From NCBI RefSeq assembly GCF_032854445.1, contig NC_088305.1, positions 8,355,717-8,419,716 of the forward strand: a DNA stretch of 64,000 nt, read 5' to 3'. Both the position numbers and the translations under genes were made by a program. Each line of letters begins with the position of its first letter. Position 1 is the stretch's first letter. This stretch comes from Liolophura sinensis (Eukaryota; Mollusca; Polyplacophora; Chitonida; Chitonidae). The notes below the pieces were generated by a model. The model searched no databases, was not told the origin of the DNA, and was given only the letters and a program-made list of their open reading frames with translations. This document shows positions 49,106 through 62,250 of this stretch, piece by piece.

Positions 49106-52100
49106 GAAGAACGCTTAAAATGAGGGTCACATGTGTTTGCCATGTGTGTGACATGTGTGATGTATTAGGGGCCAGCACAAACTTTTTTACCTATATAAAC
49201 TGACGAGTATGTTTTTGTATATATGTTACAGTGGCTTTGAAGTTAAATCGCATGAGAATTTGTAGAACAGAGAGCAGTACATTTTGACATCAAACTGCAA
49301 TTTTAGAATTTTGCGAAGTAAAATATCCGTTGGTGAGAGAAAAATTAGTCAACTAAACGAATGTTTAATAATTCTAAGATTACTCCAATTGTAACTGTTA
49401 AAATTCACTGTGGTATTTGCTTTTGGTGGGATTTTGGTTTTCTATATATTCCAGATCTGTACAGACTGTTGTGTAATCTGCTGAAGTCATTATTTCTTGC
49501 GGATAATTTCGTGTTCAGACTAGTAATTGTTCATTGTCTTGGATTGTCTCACATTATTGTGGACAGATCATATTTAATTGCTCCGAGGCTTGTTTTTAAT
49601 TATTTTCTACATGTAGAACCACCTTCACGTGTGGAATGGTCATTCTAATTTTTGACGAAAAAAACATAGAACCACCTAGTGCCACATAGGTACTTTAGAA
49701 CTGCTTCCTCGTGGGGACTGATCATTCTAATATCTTATGTAAATAATGCACAATTACCTCCATGCTGGAGCTGGTCATTGTTTTAGACCAAATAGGCACT
49801 GTAAAACCTCCTTCATGTAGGGACTGGTCATTCTTATGTAAAATATGTAAAATATTTTTATGTAAATACAACAGCATCACCTCCACACAGGGGCCAGTAA
49901 TTCTTATAATGGCCATTCTTATTGCTTATACATGTGTTACAAATCGACGCTGGGGCTGGTCATTGTTATAGCCCATAAATATATATACCACCATATGACT
50001 GATTTAAAAAACAGAAAATGAGCCTCGTGCATGTGTGACAAAATTCATAAATGATTTCTTTACCAGTTATTTTCAGTCAAAAATTGCCCAGCCTCCAGCC
50101 AAACTTTAAATAGATTAATATACATATAATTTTAATGGTGTAAAATTTTGAAAAAAAATATATAACGTTGCATAAAAGCGTAGTATCTTTGTTGTGTCTT
50201 TACATTCCTGAGCAATAGGACCCTGGTGTATGAATAAAGCTGCTGTTTTTGTCAACATATGCATACACTGTATATATGATCCACACTGCAGAGGTCTTCA
50301 CAAACAGTTGTGTACAGATTATAGACAAATGTTTGCAGGAGGCACCCTCCTAATGTATAAGTGAAATATTCTTGAGGACGGCTTCAAACACCAATCATAT
50401 AATAAAGTTTTCCGTTACTCACATACAGTGTGTGACACACTGAGTTTAGAGGAAATTTCGAGAATATTCAAGTAGACAGAATAAAAATGAATTTATTGCA
50501 CCTTATTATTTGACATTATCTTATTGGTGTTTTACACCGTACTCAAAAATATTTCACTAATAGTAGCAGGAAACTGGGCAGAGCCCGGGGGAAATCCACG
50601 ACCATGCGCACCTGCTACCACGTACGACCGGAGAGAAAACCAGCATGAGCAAATATAAACGGATATAAAACTGATGTCGTCCATGCTGAATAATTTTTAC
50701 GCACAAATTTCAAACTACCAAAAGCAATTAAGGATATATTAGGCTTGTTACTGAGATCATCTGCCCATCATATGCTGCATTACTATATGGCGAATTTAGC
50801 ATTGTTAAAGGACACATGAAAAAAATGTTACATCTTTTAATAACCTCTCTATTTTCTACATATGTTTCGTCGATTGCTGGAAAATTTCGGAAAAGACGTC
50901 ATTAAGGAACTTACTAAGAACGCGAGGACAGTTTTGCGTACACCCACCCAACCCCACGCTCAATTCGGATACTTTTTCCACACACATTTGTTTGATAGTT
51001 ATCATTGTTGACTTCACCACTGTAGATTACTTTATTCCTGCACTGACCTCTGGGTCATTAAGAAAACTGCTGTTTAAGGCCAATTTTACTTCCCAAAGAA
51101 GAAAGCTGTGGCGCTTTTTTGTACTTTTATATCTTACGACACAACCCAAGCTGCATATTGAGAGATAAAAACCAACCGTTTTGCAGAAACCTTAGTAGGC
51201 CTACTGCCTACATACATATCATCCATACCCTACTTAACAGGCTGAAACGAAAGACAAGAAAGGAACTGCTGCCAAGTTTTAGGAGCCATAGGAAAACATA
51301 TCAGCTTAAAAACACGGGAATCAAACTTAAACAATAAATTAGATTCCGCTCTAAGTGTGTCTAAAATACGTGCGACAATAATGAGGTGGTTACTAACGAT
51401 AGTTCGGTTGCCTTTGGCATAACCAGAAGAAAAAGCAGGATATATCACAGTTTTACTACTGTCAGCATGTGTTCAAATTGCGCGCGTCAAGTCTATACTA
51501 CACATACGCAGGTGGGAGACAGGTGCAGGTTAACTTCGGTGCAGATGATTTGTACCTTGTTCAGGCATCGACTTCTGTGATCGGTTGATCCTTAGCATTC
51601 GTAAAATTATAATACATTATAATATAAACACCCATTTTATACAAAAAATAATAATAGTAGAAGCGCGATTTGAGGGTATTTTGTTTTGATGTTGGCGGCA
51701 ACCAGTCCCAGTGTGGAGCAGTAACTTTCCATGCTGGTTGGAGTAGTACACAAACTTTTAGCCACTTGAGTCCATGCTGAGGTATGTGGACGAGGTCATG
51801 GTCCCATATTTTCAGAAACCAAGGAAAGTCCTAAAGTTACGACCCACACAAAAATGCCTGGACATTTTTTTACCTCGCCTGTATAAAGTAGAGTAGTCGC
51901 TTATGTCGAACCCTGAGCGTCGGCGTCGAATAACAGAGAGCAATTTTAAACAAAGTGTTAGGGTGGTATCTCTTAAACCACTGCAGATATTGGGGTCAGG
52001 GTTTGCACACATGTAGATCACACTAGCATCGTTGAGTGGGTTTGTGCATATTAAATACCGTGAATTACTGAATTTCTGATTTAGTATATAGTGTATATTA

Positions 52101-53845
52101 GAATCACTGTTAGACAAAAATGTTAGAGATGGTATCTTAGGAGATATTGTATGTATTGACCTGAGGCTTTACATGCATATAAAGCACAATGAGGCAATGC
52201 GGGTTGATCCATCGCTCTAATTTCAAGTTGCTGCATTTAAGGCACGCCAGGGAGAAAGTTTACTGGCAAAACTGATGCGGAACAACATTTGCAGAATTAC
52301 AAATGCGACAGTCCGTCGTCGTCATAGAGACGAAGTGTTATTCCCTTCGCTCATTATGCCGTCATTAATGTACAATAATATTACTTTCCTAAACATGAGA
52401 GCGGTATTAACTTGTCAGGGCCGGCAGCTAACAGGTGGTTATCTCCCTTAGCACCTACATATATAATGAGAGCTTTAATTGTGTTCGACCATTTTGGTCT
52501 GCAGTCTAGATAAATTTCTTTAAGCATTTAACATGCATATGTTGGCTGTAAGCTACTTGAGGCACCAACAAAATTTCACCGTTTTCTAAATTTCAAGCTC
52601 TTATTTGAGAAAACATGATTTCCAAGCACTTTCTTCATCTAGAATCACATCTAAAATCAAGAAGTTTAGTGGCCTCGAACGAACCCTGTCACTCCGACTA
52701 GAGATGGTACATATTCTATATTCAGAAATCAGTGGCAACAGCCTTTTACCAGGGGAAACTGTAGATCGGGTGTATCCACTGTGTACCTGGATGACAGCCT
52801 GAATTTGTCTGATACCACCTGTCTGCCTCCTGATACTCTGACTGCGAACATGGTGCCATTCCTCGTGCATAACAGCTCCCAGTTAGGCCAGATCATGAAC
52901 ATGTAGGTCCATTGCTACCACACGACGACCACATGGCGCAGATGACGTAAAGCGATAGCAAATGACATTTTTATTGCGTAATTTCAGCCATTGCTTCAAC
53001 ACTGCTCACTCCAGAACCATACTTGTAAAGCCATTGTTTCACGTTAGAACCAGTGATGACTGAAATTCATGTGTGTTATTATTAAAACATGAACGGTTTG
53101 TCTATTAATCTACCCTGTCTTTTGCATTTAGATTTATTAGATATAGCTGTGGAGAAAAACCAGGATGCCTAATTAGGACAATGATGTAAATAACAGCATA
53201 GGTTTCTCTGTGGCTCCTTCCACGAGGAAAGGAGGTGCACGGAACAGATTTATAAGCGAGGAAAAGGGCAACAGGTGATAGAGCTGTAACAAACACTAAA
53301 CCAGCTTAAATAGAAGAGGCGTTGTACAATGCTGTAGGCAATGTAAATGTTGTTATAAATCCATTCCAGGGGGGGGGGGGGGTAATGAAGGAATAAATTT
53401 CTATGGCTTAACGACAGGTTGGCCAAGACATACAGAGCACCAGGAAGCAGTGAATTATTTTCGATCTTACAACATTCAAACATGAACTAAAAAACAGGCT
53501 GACAGGTTAAAAGACCAGTTAAAAGAGCTAAACTCTAGTTCAAACCCGAAAACCATGTTATTTTTATGACACATATATATGTACACGTTAAGTAATGTCA
53601 GCATCGCCGGACAATAAAGTCCACAGAGTCAACAAGGATATGTTTACTGGCGTGTTCATTAGCGCCATCGGAAGTACAATTTTGTGTTAAGAGAGAATAC
53701 CCAAAAACTACTTACTTCATCTATACGCCACATTTTCAAGGACTTAGACCGTAGAGAATAAAACTAGAGCAACGACTAAACGGACGGTCAATTTCCCTCA
53801 GTTAAAAGAGTTTTTACTCTGTTTGTGTCAATGGTTAAATAGTAG
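49106..53845. other. Intergenic DNA, unit 3, beyond the LTR element
   Basis: Continues the unit 2 alignment from about 27670. Holds the GGTCATT repeat and SINE pieces. About 1 kb present in unit 2 (roughly 31650-32660) is missing at 53090. No gene is seen. Confidence 0.45.
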
Positions 53846-53849
53846 CAAA

Positions 53850-54490
53850 TTACATGCTCCTACCCCAATGGCTTAGGTAAAATTAGGTACAAAAATGCAC
53901 TGATGTTAACTGCAATTTAGTACACGTCACTGGTCTAGAATTACTTAAAATGCTATAATGCCATCACATGTAATATACAATAAGATTAAAACTGTACGAA
54001 GGAATTTAATTAACACTAAAACAATGCAAAACTGAAGTGTCTTCAGAATTCCGAACTGCATCATCAACAACTTGCTGTAACAAAACGTATTTCATGTAAT
54101 GACAACTGTTGCAAGTAATGGAAGGAGAAATGTGTAGGAACAGTCCACAAGAAGTCTGTAATTGTCCTGAGAAAGTTAAACAATAGATATAATGAAATTC
54201 TATCAATTAAATTTCTGTGCAAGATAGAAGTGTAGAGATGTCCTTATACTGTACGCGTATCTTAGCCTCCAGTTCTACAGTGAGGCGTTTGGAGTTTTGA
54301 AGAACAAACATACAGTTGACGTCTGAATTTTGGGCAATTACACAACGGTACTTATTTCAAAATGACTACTTCTTGTAGTGCCTTTGTTAAAAAGATAGAT
54401 CTTCGCCTAGCGCCTTTGTTAAGAAAGGAGATACAAGTTTGGGGGTACAGCTTCTCGACCCCTCAATAAAGCGAGCTTTGTATGGGGATT
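53850..54490. other. Unit 3-specific insert of unknown kind
   Basis: About 640 bp absent from the matching places in units 1 (near 16490) and 2 (near 33470). No inverted ends, tail or recognisable protein seen. Confidence 0.4.
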
Positions 54491-54619
54491 TGTGGGATGT
54501 TTGGGATACAGTAAAGTTGTGCTTTACTGGTGTGACGTGAAGGTATGGATATACTCTGTTTGTTAAACGACACATGTGACGTCACGCTATTGTCTAAGCA
54601 GTTGACTAAGCAGTCAAGA

Positions 54620-54775
54620 AACCACACTTTGGTGTTGGCAGATCCAGTGGTGAAAACTTTCACCACCTTAGTCCTCTTTTGTTTGGTGTACGGTAGAGCG
54701 GAATTCGAACCCACGAACACAAGGCTCTAAGTCATTCTAATACCTCACCGAGCTCTCCGGTATGACCATAAACCC
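54620..54775 (-). repeat. Second tRNA-derived SINE or tRNA relic, unit 3
   Basis: Diverged duplicate of 16620-16785, downstream of FReD copy 4. The box B motif GGTTCGAATTCC is retained. Confidence 0.5.
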
Positions 54776-56137
54776 TTCTCCTTTTAGGCGACTTTACACA
54801 TTTGTTATGACGTCAATTATTTGTCTAACCGGATTCGATTCCACTTGGCAAACTGAAAGGCCATCGCCGGGCGAGGGAAACTGGTCCTGTTTCCTGCGTG
54901 GCTGAATATTGCCATCCAGAGGCTTTGGCTCACTAAATTTAAGTTGCCTTATTCCAATGACTTGATTTGTGTACTCACATAACACGCCTCGTGGCACAAC
55001 AGTTACACAGCTTTACATGCAAATTGTCTTGGGTTTTTTATATGTATGGTATCCGTTTAAAGATATTCCATGGAAATCGAGCTAACCGCGTTCACAAAGT
55101 ATTTGCATGCATGAACATACATGAACTATCAATTCTTGAAAAGTAATGTACAATTATTGCAGGGGTCTATGATGCCGTGTAAGTAGGAGAAAAAACTCGT
55201 AACTGTAGGTTCTTGAAAAAGAATGAGAGAGACGCTCGCGCTTCCTTCATTTTGTTTCAAAAATCTACAAATACGAGTGCTATCTCTACTACAGAAAAGA
55301 CTGATGTTTTGTAAATAGTTCCTTCTAAAAAGTTATGATCATTTCACATAGTTTGGATGTGATTGCCTAGTTATTGTGATCAGCGTTACGGCATGTTATA
55401 TTTCTATAGTCCGAAATTTATCTCACTAAAATGATAAAATATAGAATAAGTCATATTCATTAATTATACTTTTTTTGTTTTAAAATCATTTGAAAGGTTA
55501 AAAACAGGAAGAGGAAAACAAAAAAGAAAGATCAAGTGAAAGCTTAAAAGGAACAACTACCACGAACGTTTGATTTATTTATAAGCAAACAATTTGTAAA
55601 CAATCACGTGCATCGTCTATTTAGTGGATATTGACCGGGCGTATTTTCATCTCGCTGAACTGAAGAGGGAGATATTTAGACGACCAATGGTACCACGTGA
55701 CTGATGAAGTATTTTCCTGGGATTTCTCCTTCACATGAACATATAGCCCATTGAGATTGCTGTTATGACAACCATGGTACCACCAGGCCCCATGGTATGA
55801 GGCAGCACAGTTCACCTTGTTGTAGTCCTTGTCTCGGTCATATGTGGAAAACTCCAAGCCGTTGTGCCAAGCCAAGGAGTCACCTAAGAGAACAAAAAAC
55901 CATCAAAAGTCGTAAAAAAGCTGTATTCTGTATAAATAAACTAGTTAATTAAGAATAGACACAGGTTATTGTCAAACTCAGATTGATTGGATTTATTCAT
56001 TTGATTCATGTTTGCCGTTAGAAAATTGTGGTCAATAAATCCGAAAAAGTGCAACTAAACAGACGCGCCCGGCCCGAAACATCGGGCGACGAAATTTAAA
56101 GGGTCAAAGCGACCCTATACTTTAGTGAATGAGTCGG

Positions 56138-56404
56138 TGCTTGGGGTTTAACGTCGTACTCAACAATTTTTCAGTCATATGACGATGACCTATAATTTAG
56201 GAGCACACTGCGACGTCGGATTGGGTCCATTCTTGGCCGAACAACATTTTTGCCAAAACCTCACATCAAGGCAGCTTCGTGCTAGGGTGTGTTGTAGCAC
56301 TTTTGTCGCCCTACCACAAGAAAACACAGTACATGTATGCACACAAAATGACTTCCCGTCAAATGACTCGAAACATTGTTAAGTAAGACGTAAAGCGCCA
56401 AGCA
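56138..56404. mobile_element. MITE-like element with about 50-bp terminal inverted repeats
   Basis: The left end TGCTTGGGGTTTAACGTCGT and the reverse complement of the right end TGCTTGGCGCTTTACGTCTT stay similar for about 50 bases (TACTNAACAAT, then TCATNTGACG). Length about 267 bp, no coding capacity. It is in the intron of FReD copy 4. The inner and right half also occurs at about 15075-15284 and 32060-32274. A target duplication could not be fixed. Confidence 0.6.
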
Positions 56405-56725
56405 TACATACATGCATACATGCATAAATACATGCATTTGTTTTTGGGGTTTTTTTTTTCAAGTATATGTGTTCAATAGTTAAAAATTATTTTCAATTAG
56501 CTATTTTATTCGAGAGGTCCACTTGTTTTGGAAGTTGTGTCGTGTTGTTGTGTGTCGGGCTATCGTTGGTGAACGAGTCTGTGTGCTGGTGTTGCGTGGA
56601 ACGATCTTCATTGTCCTGCCATCCCGATGTATGATATATCTGTACTTAGTTTAAAATTAATTCGTGTATTTAATTTAAAATTAATTTGTGTATTAAATTG
56701 ATAGTTACACTGTCATCACATTCCT
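56197..56725. repeat. Dispersed repeat in FReD copy 4 intron
   Basis: Same tail as at 15376-15610, here preceded by a complete MITE with both inverted ends. Confidence 0.55.
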
Positions 56726-57504
56726 TTACTAGAATTAACAAGGCCAAAGCCAGTATAGTAACTGAACATTATATTGGTTGCTTTGACATCTGCTACAATA
56801 ATGGCTTATGGTTACCTTCAACTAACATGTCTAAGTATACACATCAGATTGAAAGATTTAATGGCTGTGGATGTTCAGGGGATGTACTCAACCTTTTCAA
56901 AACCATTTCCAAAATATGATAAAGGATTTCCCATCATAACTTGCATTAAGATAATAAATTTGATACAGGTATACAGGTAAGGGTCTAATTAAAGAATACT
57001 AATAGAAACCTATTTGAAAAATTTAACGGACTCAGGTTGATGCCTTTATGAACAGTTGCAATTAAAGCGCGACTGAGATACTTGTTTAGCTGTTATTTGA
57101 CATGGAACTCATTCACGGACTACGAATTTGAACTTTGATATGGAATTCATGCCTGGAATATTCATTGTCTGCCCGGCATCATTGGAAACTGATGACCGCT
57201 TCTCTCTTGTGTGTTACCGGCTTCTTACATACCTTTGTCTTCGGGAGTTAGTGTTAAACGTTGATGTGGAAATGGATCATGCCATTATCGACTTGGAACG
57301 CCCTTTACAGACTACGAATTGTATAGAAATGTCGGACGCTTATATGTATATTTCATTTCCAGTTAAGCTGGGACGTAATAAGGCAGCCTCATATACTTGT
57401 AATCTTCATGGAGTTTTGATGAAGAGCAGAATATCAACATTGCAATAAGTAATTTTTTAAAATTTAAACAATCATATTAAACATTAATTTAGTTCTTTTG
57501 TTGG

Positions 57505-57640
57505 ATTGTTGTTTTACTCCGTACTCAAGAATATTTTACTTATGCGACGGCGACTAGCATTATGGTGGAAGCAAACCGGGTAAAGCCCGGTGAAAACCCA
57601 CGACCATCTGCAGGTTGTTGGCAGACCTTCCCATGTACTC
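57505..57640 (-). repeat. SINE fragment in FReD copy 4 intron
   Basis: TTTTACTCCGTACTCAAG to GGCAGACCTTCCCATGTA, lacking the tRNA head. It is private to unit 4, between exons 5 and 4. Confidence 0.6.
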
Positions 57641-58260
57641 CTATGGAAAAACATTTTCAGCTACACTTATTTAAATAATGACAAAAGCTAAAAAGTGTGA
57701 CCTCACCTTTATCCATTTCAATATGATTTGCAACTAAGTCCAGAACTTTATAGACTGCAATTTTTGTATGTAAAAGATACAGAGTCTGAAGCGCTGGTCA
57801 TACGTCAAAAGTACAAAATGCTTTGTTATCATAATATAGAGAGCACTCTCATTTATGAAAAAGCGATGTCTGGTGTACGTCTCTTTGATAACGTAAATTT
57901 TATTTTTTGCGTATCTTCGACCAGTCCAAATACCAGGACAAAGGTCAGGGATCACACTTTTTTTTTCTCAGTTGTTTTTCCAGATAGGAAGACGTGCACA
58001 AAGTAGCAATAGGCTAGGTTACATTCTACTTTCAGGTGAGAAATATAAAAAGCCAACAACAGTACTAATATTCTACAATTAAAAAAACAGAAAAATATAA
58101 AATAGACCAGATAAAAATAAGACAGAATAGAAACAAAAAGATATCATGATTAAGTAAATTCAAAAGTTGTCAACATGCACGGATTTGGCTGGACTTCTAA
58201 ACTCATCCAAGACAGAATTAACAATGTGGCGTTAAGCCATAATCGTTCATTCATTCAAAT

Positions 58261-58545
58261 TTAATCCTCCTCGGTGACTATATATTTCTTTCCGCCGACC
58301 ATACTTTTTACTGTGACCAAGAATAATAGACCATAAGAATTTTGGTCGCTTGCTTTACACTATTCGCCCAAACTTTTTCGACCATCATTCCCACGGTCAC
58401 CAACTTTTCAGCTATTATTTACACTTAGTGGCAACTTTTCAGGATAATTTTCTGGGCGGGTTTTAGTTGATGGTTTTTTTTCTGAGATTATATTTCTCTC
58501 AGATAGAAAAACATGTCGGCCAACTTACCGGTATCCCCCTTGGTA
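58261..58545 (-). repeat. Local tandem copy of the exon 4 3' end and following intron (FReD copy 4)
   Basis: Closely resembles 58553-58836. It includes a second ACTTACCGG donor region and the last few codons of exon 4, so a truncated exon end with its donor lies in the intron. Confidence 0.65.
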
Positions 58546-59485
58546 TTCCTCCCCACCCTTCGGTGACTATATTTTTCTTTCCGCCCACCATACTTATTTC
58601 TTCCACTAAGAATATTTGACGCTAATAATTTTGGTCGCTTCTCTTCCACCTTTCTCCCAGAGTTTTTCCACCATCATTCCTACGGTCAACAACTGCTCAG
58701 CTATTATTCACGCTTAGTTGCAACTTTTCAGGATACCTTTTTGGCGTATTTTAGTTAATATGTTTTTAAAATTTATTTTTTAAGATTATGTTTCTATCAG
58801 AAAAACATTTCGGTCAACTTACCGGCATTCCCCTTGAACGTGCCCAGTAAGAGTCGGAAGTTTTGAGTCTCGTCGGGCACACGAAATCTGCTGTAGGAAG
58901 CGTAACCCGTTCCATTGGTGTACCTTTTCATATTCACGAGGAGTTCAAAGTGCGCTTGAGAGGTCAGGAGGTGAATCTTCTTCAGCCCTGCGGAGACAAA
59001 ATTGGATGGTTTTGACCGACTACTGTATCTGAGTGAACTACCTCGCAAAGCGCTGTTTATGGAGTGCAGTTCATCGTATTTCATCTCATCGGCATATTAT
59101 GTTACATGGACAATGTCGTCAAGATGTCTGAAAGAGGTAATTGCAATTCAAGGCAAACTGCTTTAGATAATGATTTCTTATTTGGGTATGTATGTTCACT
59201 GTGGCAGATTTAATCCGCGGCTGTTGTAATCATATTTCTCGTTTACGTTGAAATTGACGGAAATTAGTTTCAGTTATATGTTAGTAAGAAAGCAGCTGGA
59301 AAAGAAGTTTCAGAGACGTCATCTCAATGGAAGTCAAAAGTGTTTGCGATAAAGATTTCACTTTTAGGCTGAGATTAAAAACTGGGGCGAACTGGATTCT
59401 TTTGTTAACTAAGGCTGTTTCAAAGAAATTGTTGGTTTATATGGCAGTAGACTAGCATTGCACAGTTTGTACGTGTTTTAAATTT

Positions 59486-59486
<1 letters not shown>

Positions 59487-59551
<65 letters not shown>
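59487..59551. repeat. TA dinucleotide microsatellite
   Basis: About 32 TA units in the same intron of copy 4, directly next to a probable solo LTR. Confidence 0.95.
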
Positions 59552-59555
<4 letters not shown>

Positions 59556-60305
59556 ACAACCCAAACTGTCTGCATTATAAAGAGATGGCTTGTTCGAAAT
59601 ACACGACAGTTTAGCCGCACAAAAAAGTAACCAAAACCAGCAGATTTTATTTTACAACAATTTATTAGCTTTAACAAGAACAGATAATAAGACTTATACA
59701 AATACTAAAGTACTTAAGTTTAACAAGAAAGGATAGCAGTGTCTATACAAATACTAAAGTACTTACGGTGTCAAGTCCAAACGGACGCATATATTCCACT
59801 ATATATTCCACACAGGCATAAATGCTCAGAGGCAAATTCACAAGAGGGAAAATCCACAGTTTAACTGAGTGTATGACGAAATATACACAAAATTCCACAG
59901 ACAGGGTCCGTGTACTAATAAGCACTGTGTACACAAGAGCACGAATCAAATATACAAGCTCGGACTGAACAAGTGCTCGGTGGAGATATAACAAAGCCAG
60001 AGGCTATAAAGACACCAAAATTCAGCACAAAACCCCTACTAAAGTAATACACAGCGAAAGCATCCAAAACTCTCAATAATTCTCCGTTCTCTTTTTTGAC
60101 CTGCTTTCATAGGTCTTATATAGCCTGGTGGAATTGTCTAGAATAAGAAAATTCCTGAACACTTGATGTAAACAAACAGGCACCGAACTGAGCGCATTCT
60201 GGAACACTCTAAGGCAGAGGCAGACAGCAGGCGCCGAACTCAGCGTATGTAAACAGTGACAAGCTAAATTTAGAAACTGACGGCGTTATACGTCGTTTTT
60301 GGGAA
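59552..60305 (-). mobile_element. Probable solo LTR (fossil)
   Basis: About 750 bp with no match in the other units, between the TA tract and the resumption of shared intron near 60310. On the minus strand it has a promoter-like CTATATAAG (near 60117), two AATAAA-type signals near 59646-59668, and ends GGGTTGTAACA, an LTR-like CA end. The other end is not clear. The family is not known. Confidence 0.35.
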
Positions 60306-61077
60306 ATGGGCGTGTGATTATGGACATGGAACGTCCTTATTGGTTCACGACTGGTACACGAATGTCTGTTTCGGCGCATTGCTTCCGAACTCTACCTAAA
60401 CACTTAGGTTTATTATTCGACATAGTACTTTCTTGAACAGTTGCAATCAAAGCGCGAGTGAGATACCTACAAATGGATTTGACCTGAAAATTATTCACAG
60501 TCTAACGTTTTAATTGTTGACTGGGATTTCATGCCTAGAAAATCGACTTCGTTCCCTGTAACACTGAAAAACAATGACTAATGAGTCACTTCATGCACCT
60601 TATTTTTTAATATCATAGGTCATAAGATCACTTGCCTGTTTCCTGTTTAGCCTGGGTTAAGGATTTTACGCATAGAACAGTATTTCTTAAATTGCACGAA
60701 TAGGTCTACAGGCACGTTATATCTAGAATAATGTCCCTAAGGTTGTGCCCGGCTCACACCACCATAATACTGACCCGCCGTCAAATAAACAATTAGAAAA
60801 ATATAGACATTGTAAGAAAAATAATTCCCGCCAAAGCCAGTTACCGTGATGTGGACTTGGTGATATTAAACTGAGTTAAGTAAGATTTACTGCATGAACT
60901 TTGACCTGTTTAAGGTAACTTACCCAACCAGAACTCGCCGTAGAGGTTACCAAACCCATCCGTATAATTCTGCAGTTACGATAGAAGTCAACAGAGCCGT
61001 CTTGTCGTCTTTGGAACACCTGGAACGCCAGTTAACATTAAGATTACCATTAACAAAACAGAGGCATAATGACTTTA

Positions 61078-61200
61078 TTTCGGTGTTTTACGCCGTACTA
61101 AGGCTTTTTTTCACTTATACAACGGCGGCCAACATCACGGTGGGAACCTGGCAGAGGCCAAAGGAAAACCACGTAGATCTGCAGGTTGTTGCCACAGGAA
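61078..61200 (-). repeat. Old SINE remnant beside exon 3, unit 4
   Basis: GGTGTTTTACGCCGTACTA and ACGGCGGCC parts are clear here. The sister copies at about 90-197, 21620-21727 and 37637-37744 are more decayed. Confidence 0.5.
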
Positions 61201-61567
61201 TAATTAAAATATGTACTATAAACTTCCACATGTTTCCGGCCTAAGAAAATCCTTCTGCGTTTCTTTGTATGTGCGTGGCCATGTGTGGTTGTATGGGTGT
61301 AGGAGGCGTTGACATCTGTTTGGGGTTTTTAGATTGAAACTTCTACTCGCAGAATGTGTCTGAAAATAATGTATAATTTTAATAATACACCAACTTGTGA
61401 AAACATGTTCGCATGTCAGAGTAATTTCCAGTATCATTCCTTAAAGTGACGTATACAGCCCTTTTACCGTACCTCGTCGCAGAGGCGTTTTGTCTTCATG
61501 CCAGTCATCTGGATACTTTTTCAGGGCAAGCAGCATGGGGTACCATTCTCTTAGGTCGCTTTAATCT

Positions 61568-61772
61568 CAAATTTATTTATGTATTTATTTTGGTTGGTGG
61601 TTTACGCCGTACTTTCGCTTATGCAACGCCGTCTATCATTAAGGTGAGAGGAAACCTTCCACAGCCCGGGGCAAATACAGAACCATCCACAGGTTCCTGT
61701 CAGATCTTCCCACGTACGTTCGGCGAGGAAGCCAGCATGAGCTGAACGTGAACTTACAGGGACCGCATTGAG
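61568..61772 (-). repeat. SINE remnant, unit 4
   Basis: Orthologous to 655-865. It therefore predates the split of copy 4 from the others. Confidence 0.6.
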
Positions 61773-62250
61773 CGTCTATTTTAGCCATTAAAAATATCAA
61801 AGGAAATAAAAAAAATTACTCAATTTGTTGAAACTTTGTCATTTCTGAATGTGTAACAGGCTGCATTACAGAACATGGACCTAACTACATTTCTGTGTGT
61901 TGTTGTGTAAAAAATTATCCCCAGTCACACTCTTAAATTAGTGTTGTTCGTATCTCTAAAACGTCATTCAACTGTTTGGAATAGTCTAACAGACTTAGAT
62001 TTAGGCGTTGTAGAAGGCCTTCGTAAACCAATCGTAAATCATGACGAGCGTTCCAGGTTTGTCATGTTATAATCCCTATTTACAAACTCACCAGCCATCC
62101 ACCTCCCTGCGTCACCATGTCACAGTACACAAGGAAGCCTTTTCCCACTCCGAACGGAAACACTCGGTAAACGCCGCTCTTTGGTGTGATTGCATTTCTG
62201 TATTACTACACAATCGGTAGGGTATGCGCATTCGAGAAAGTTGCTGTGAC

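Larger units (their letters stand above)
55621..62250 (-). pseudogene. Fibrinogen-related gene, copy 4 (frameshifted, older copy; exon 1 beyond window)
   Basis: Minus-strand exons: 62092-62250, 60924-61019, 58823-58987 and 55621-55883. The signal-peptide exon would lie beyond 64000. Exon 5 is open and near-canonical ([36 protein letters not shown], ending [11 protein letters not shown]). Exon 4 is open (LKKIHLLTSQAHFELLVN). Exon 2 is 159 nt instead of 158, with an extra G near 62193 in the CTCTTTGG stretch; this leads to TGA soon after. Exon 3 is 96 nt instead of 97, lacking one C near 60971. The two shifts would cancel in sum, but the shifted stretch contains the stop. The AATAAA seen after copies 2 and 3 is also changed here. 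Many substitutions and intron insertions mark it as the most diverged copy. Assembly error at both indels is a less likely alternative. Confidence 0.8.

Noticed and set aside
57128-57448. 106-aa plus-strand open frame in a copy 4 intron
   Set aside because: No family motifs, no counterpart in other units, antisense to the host gene.
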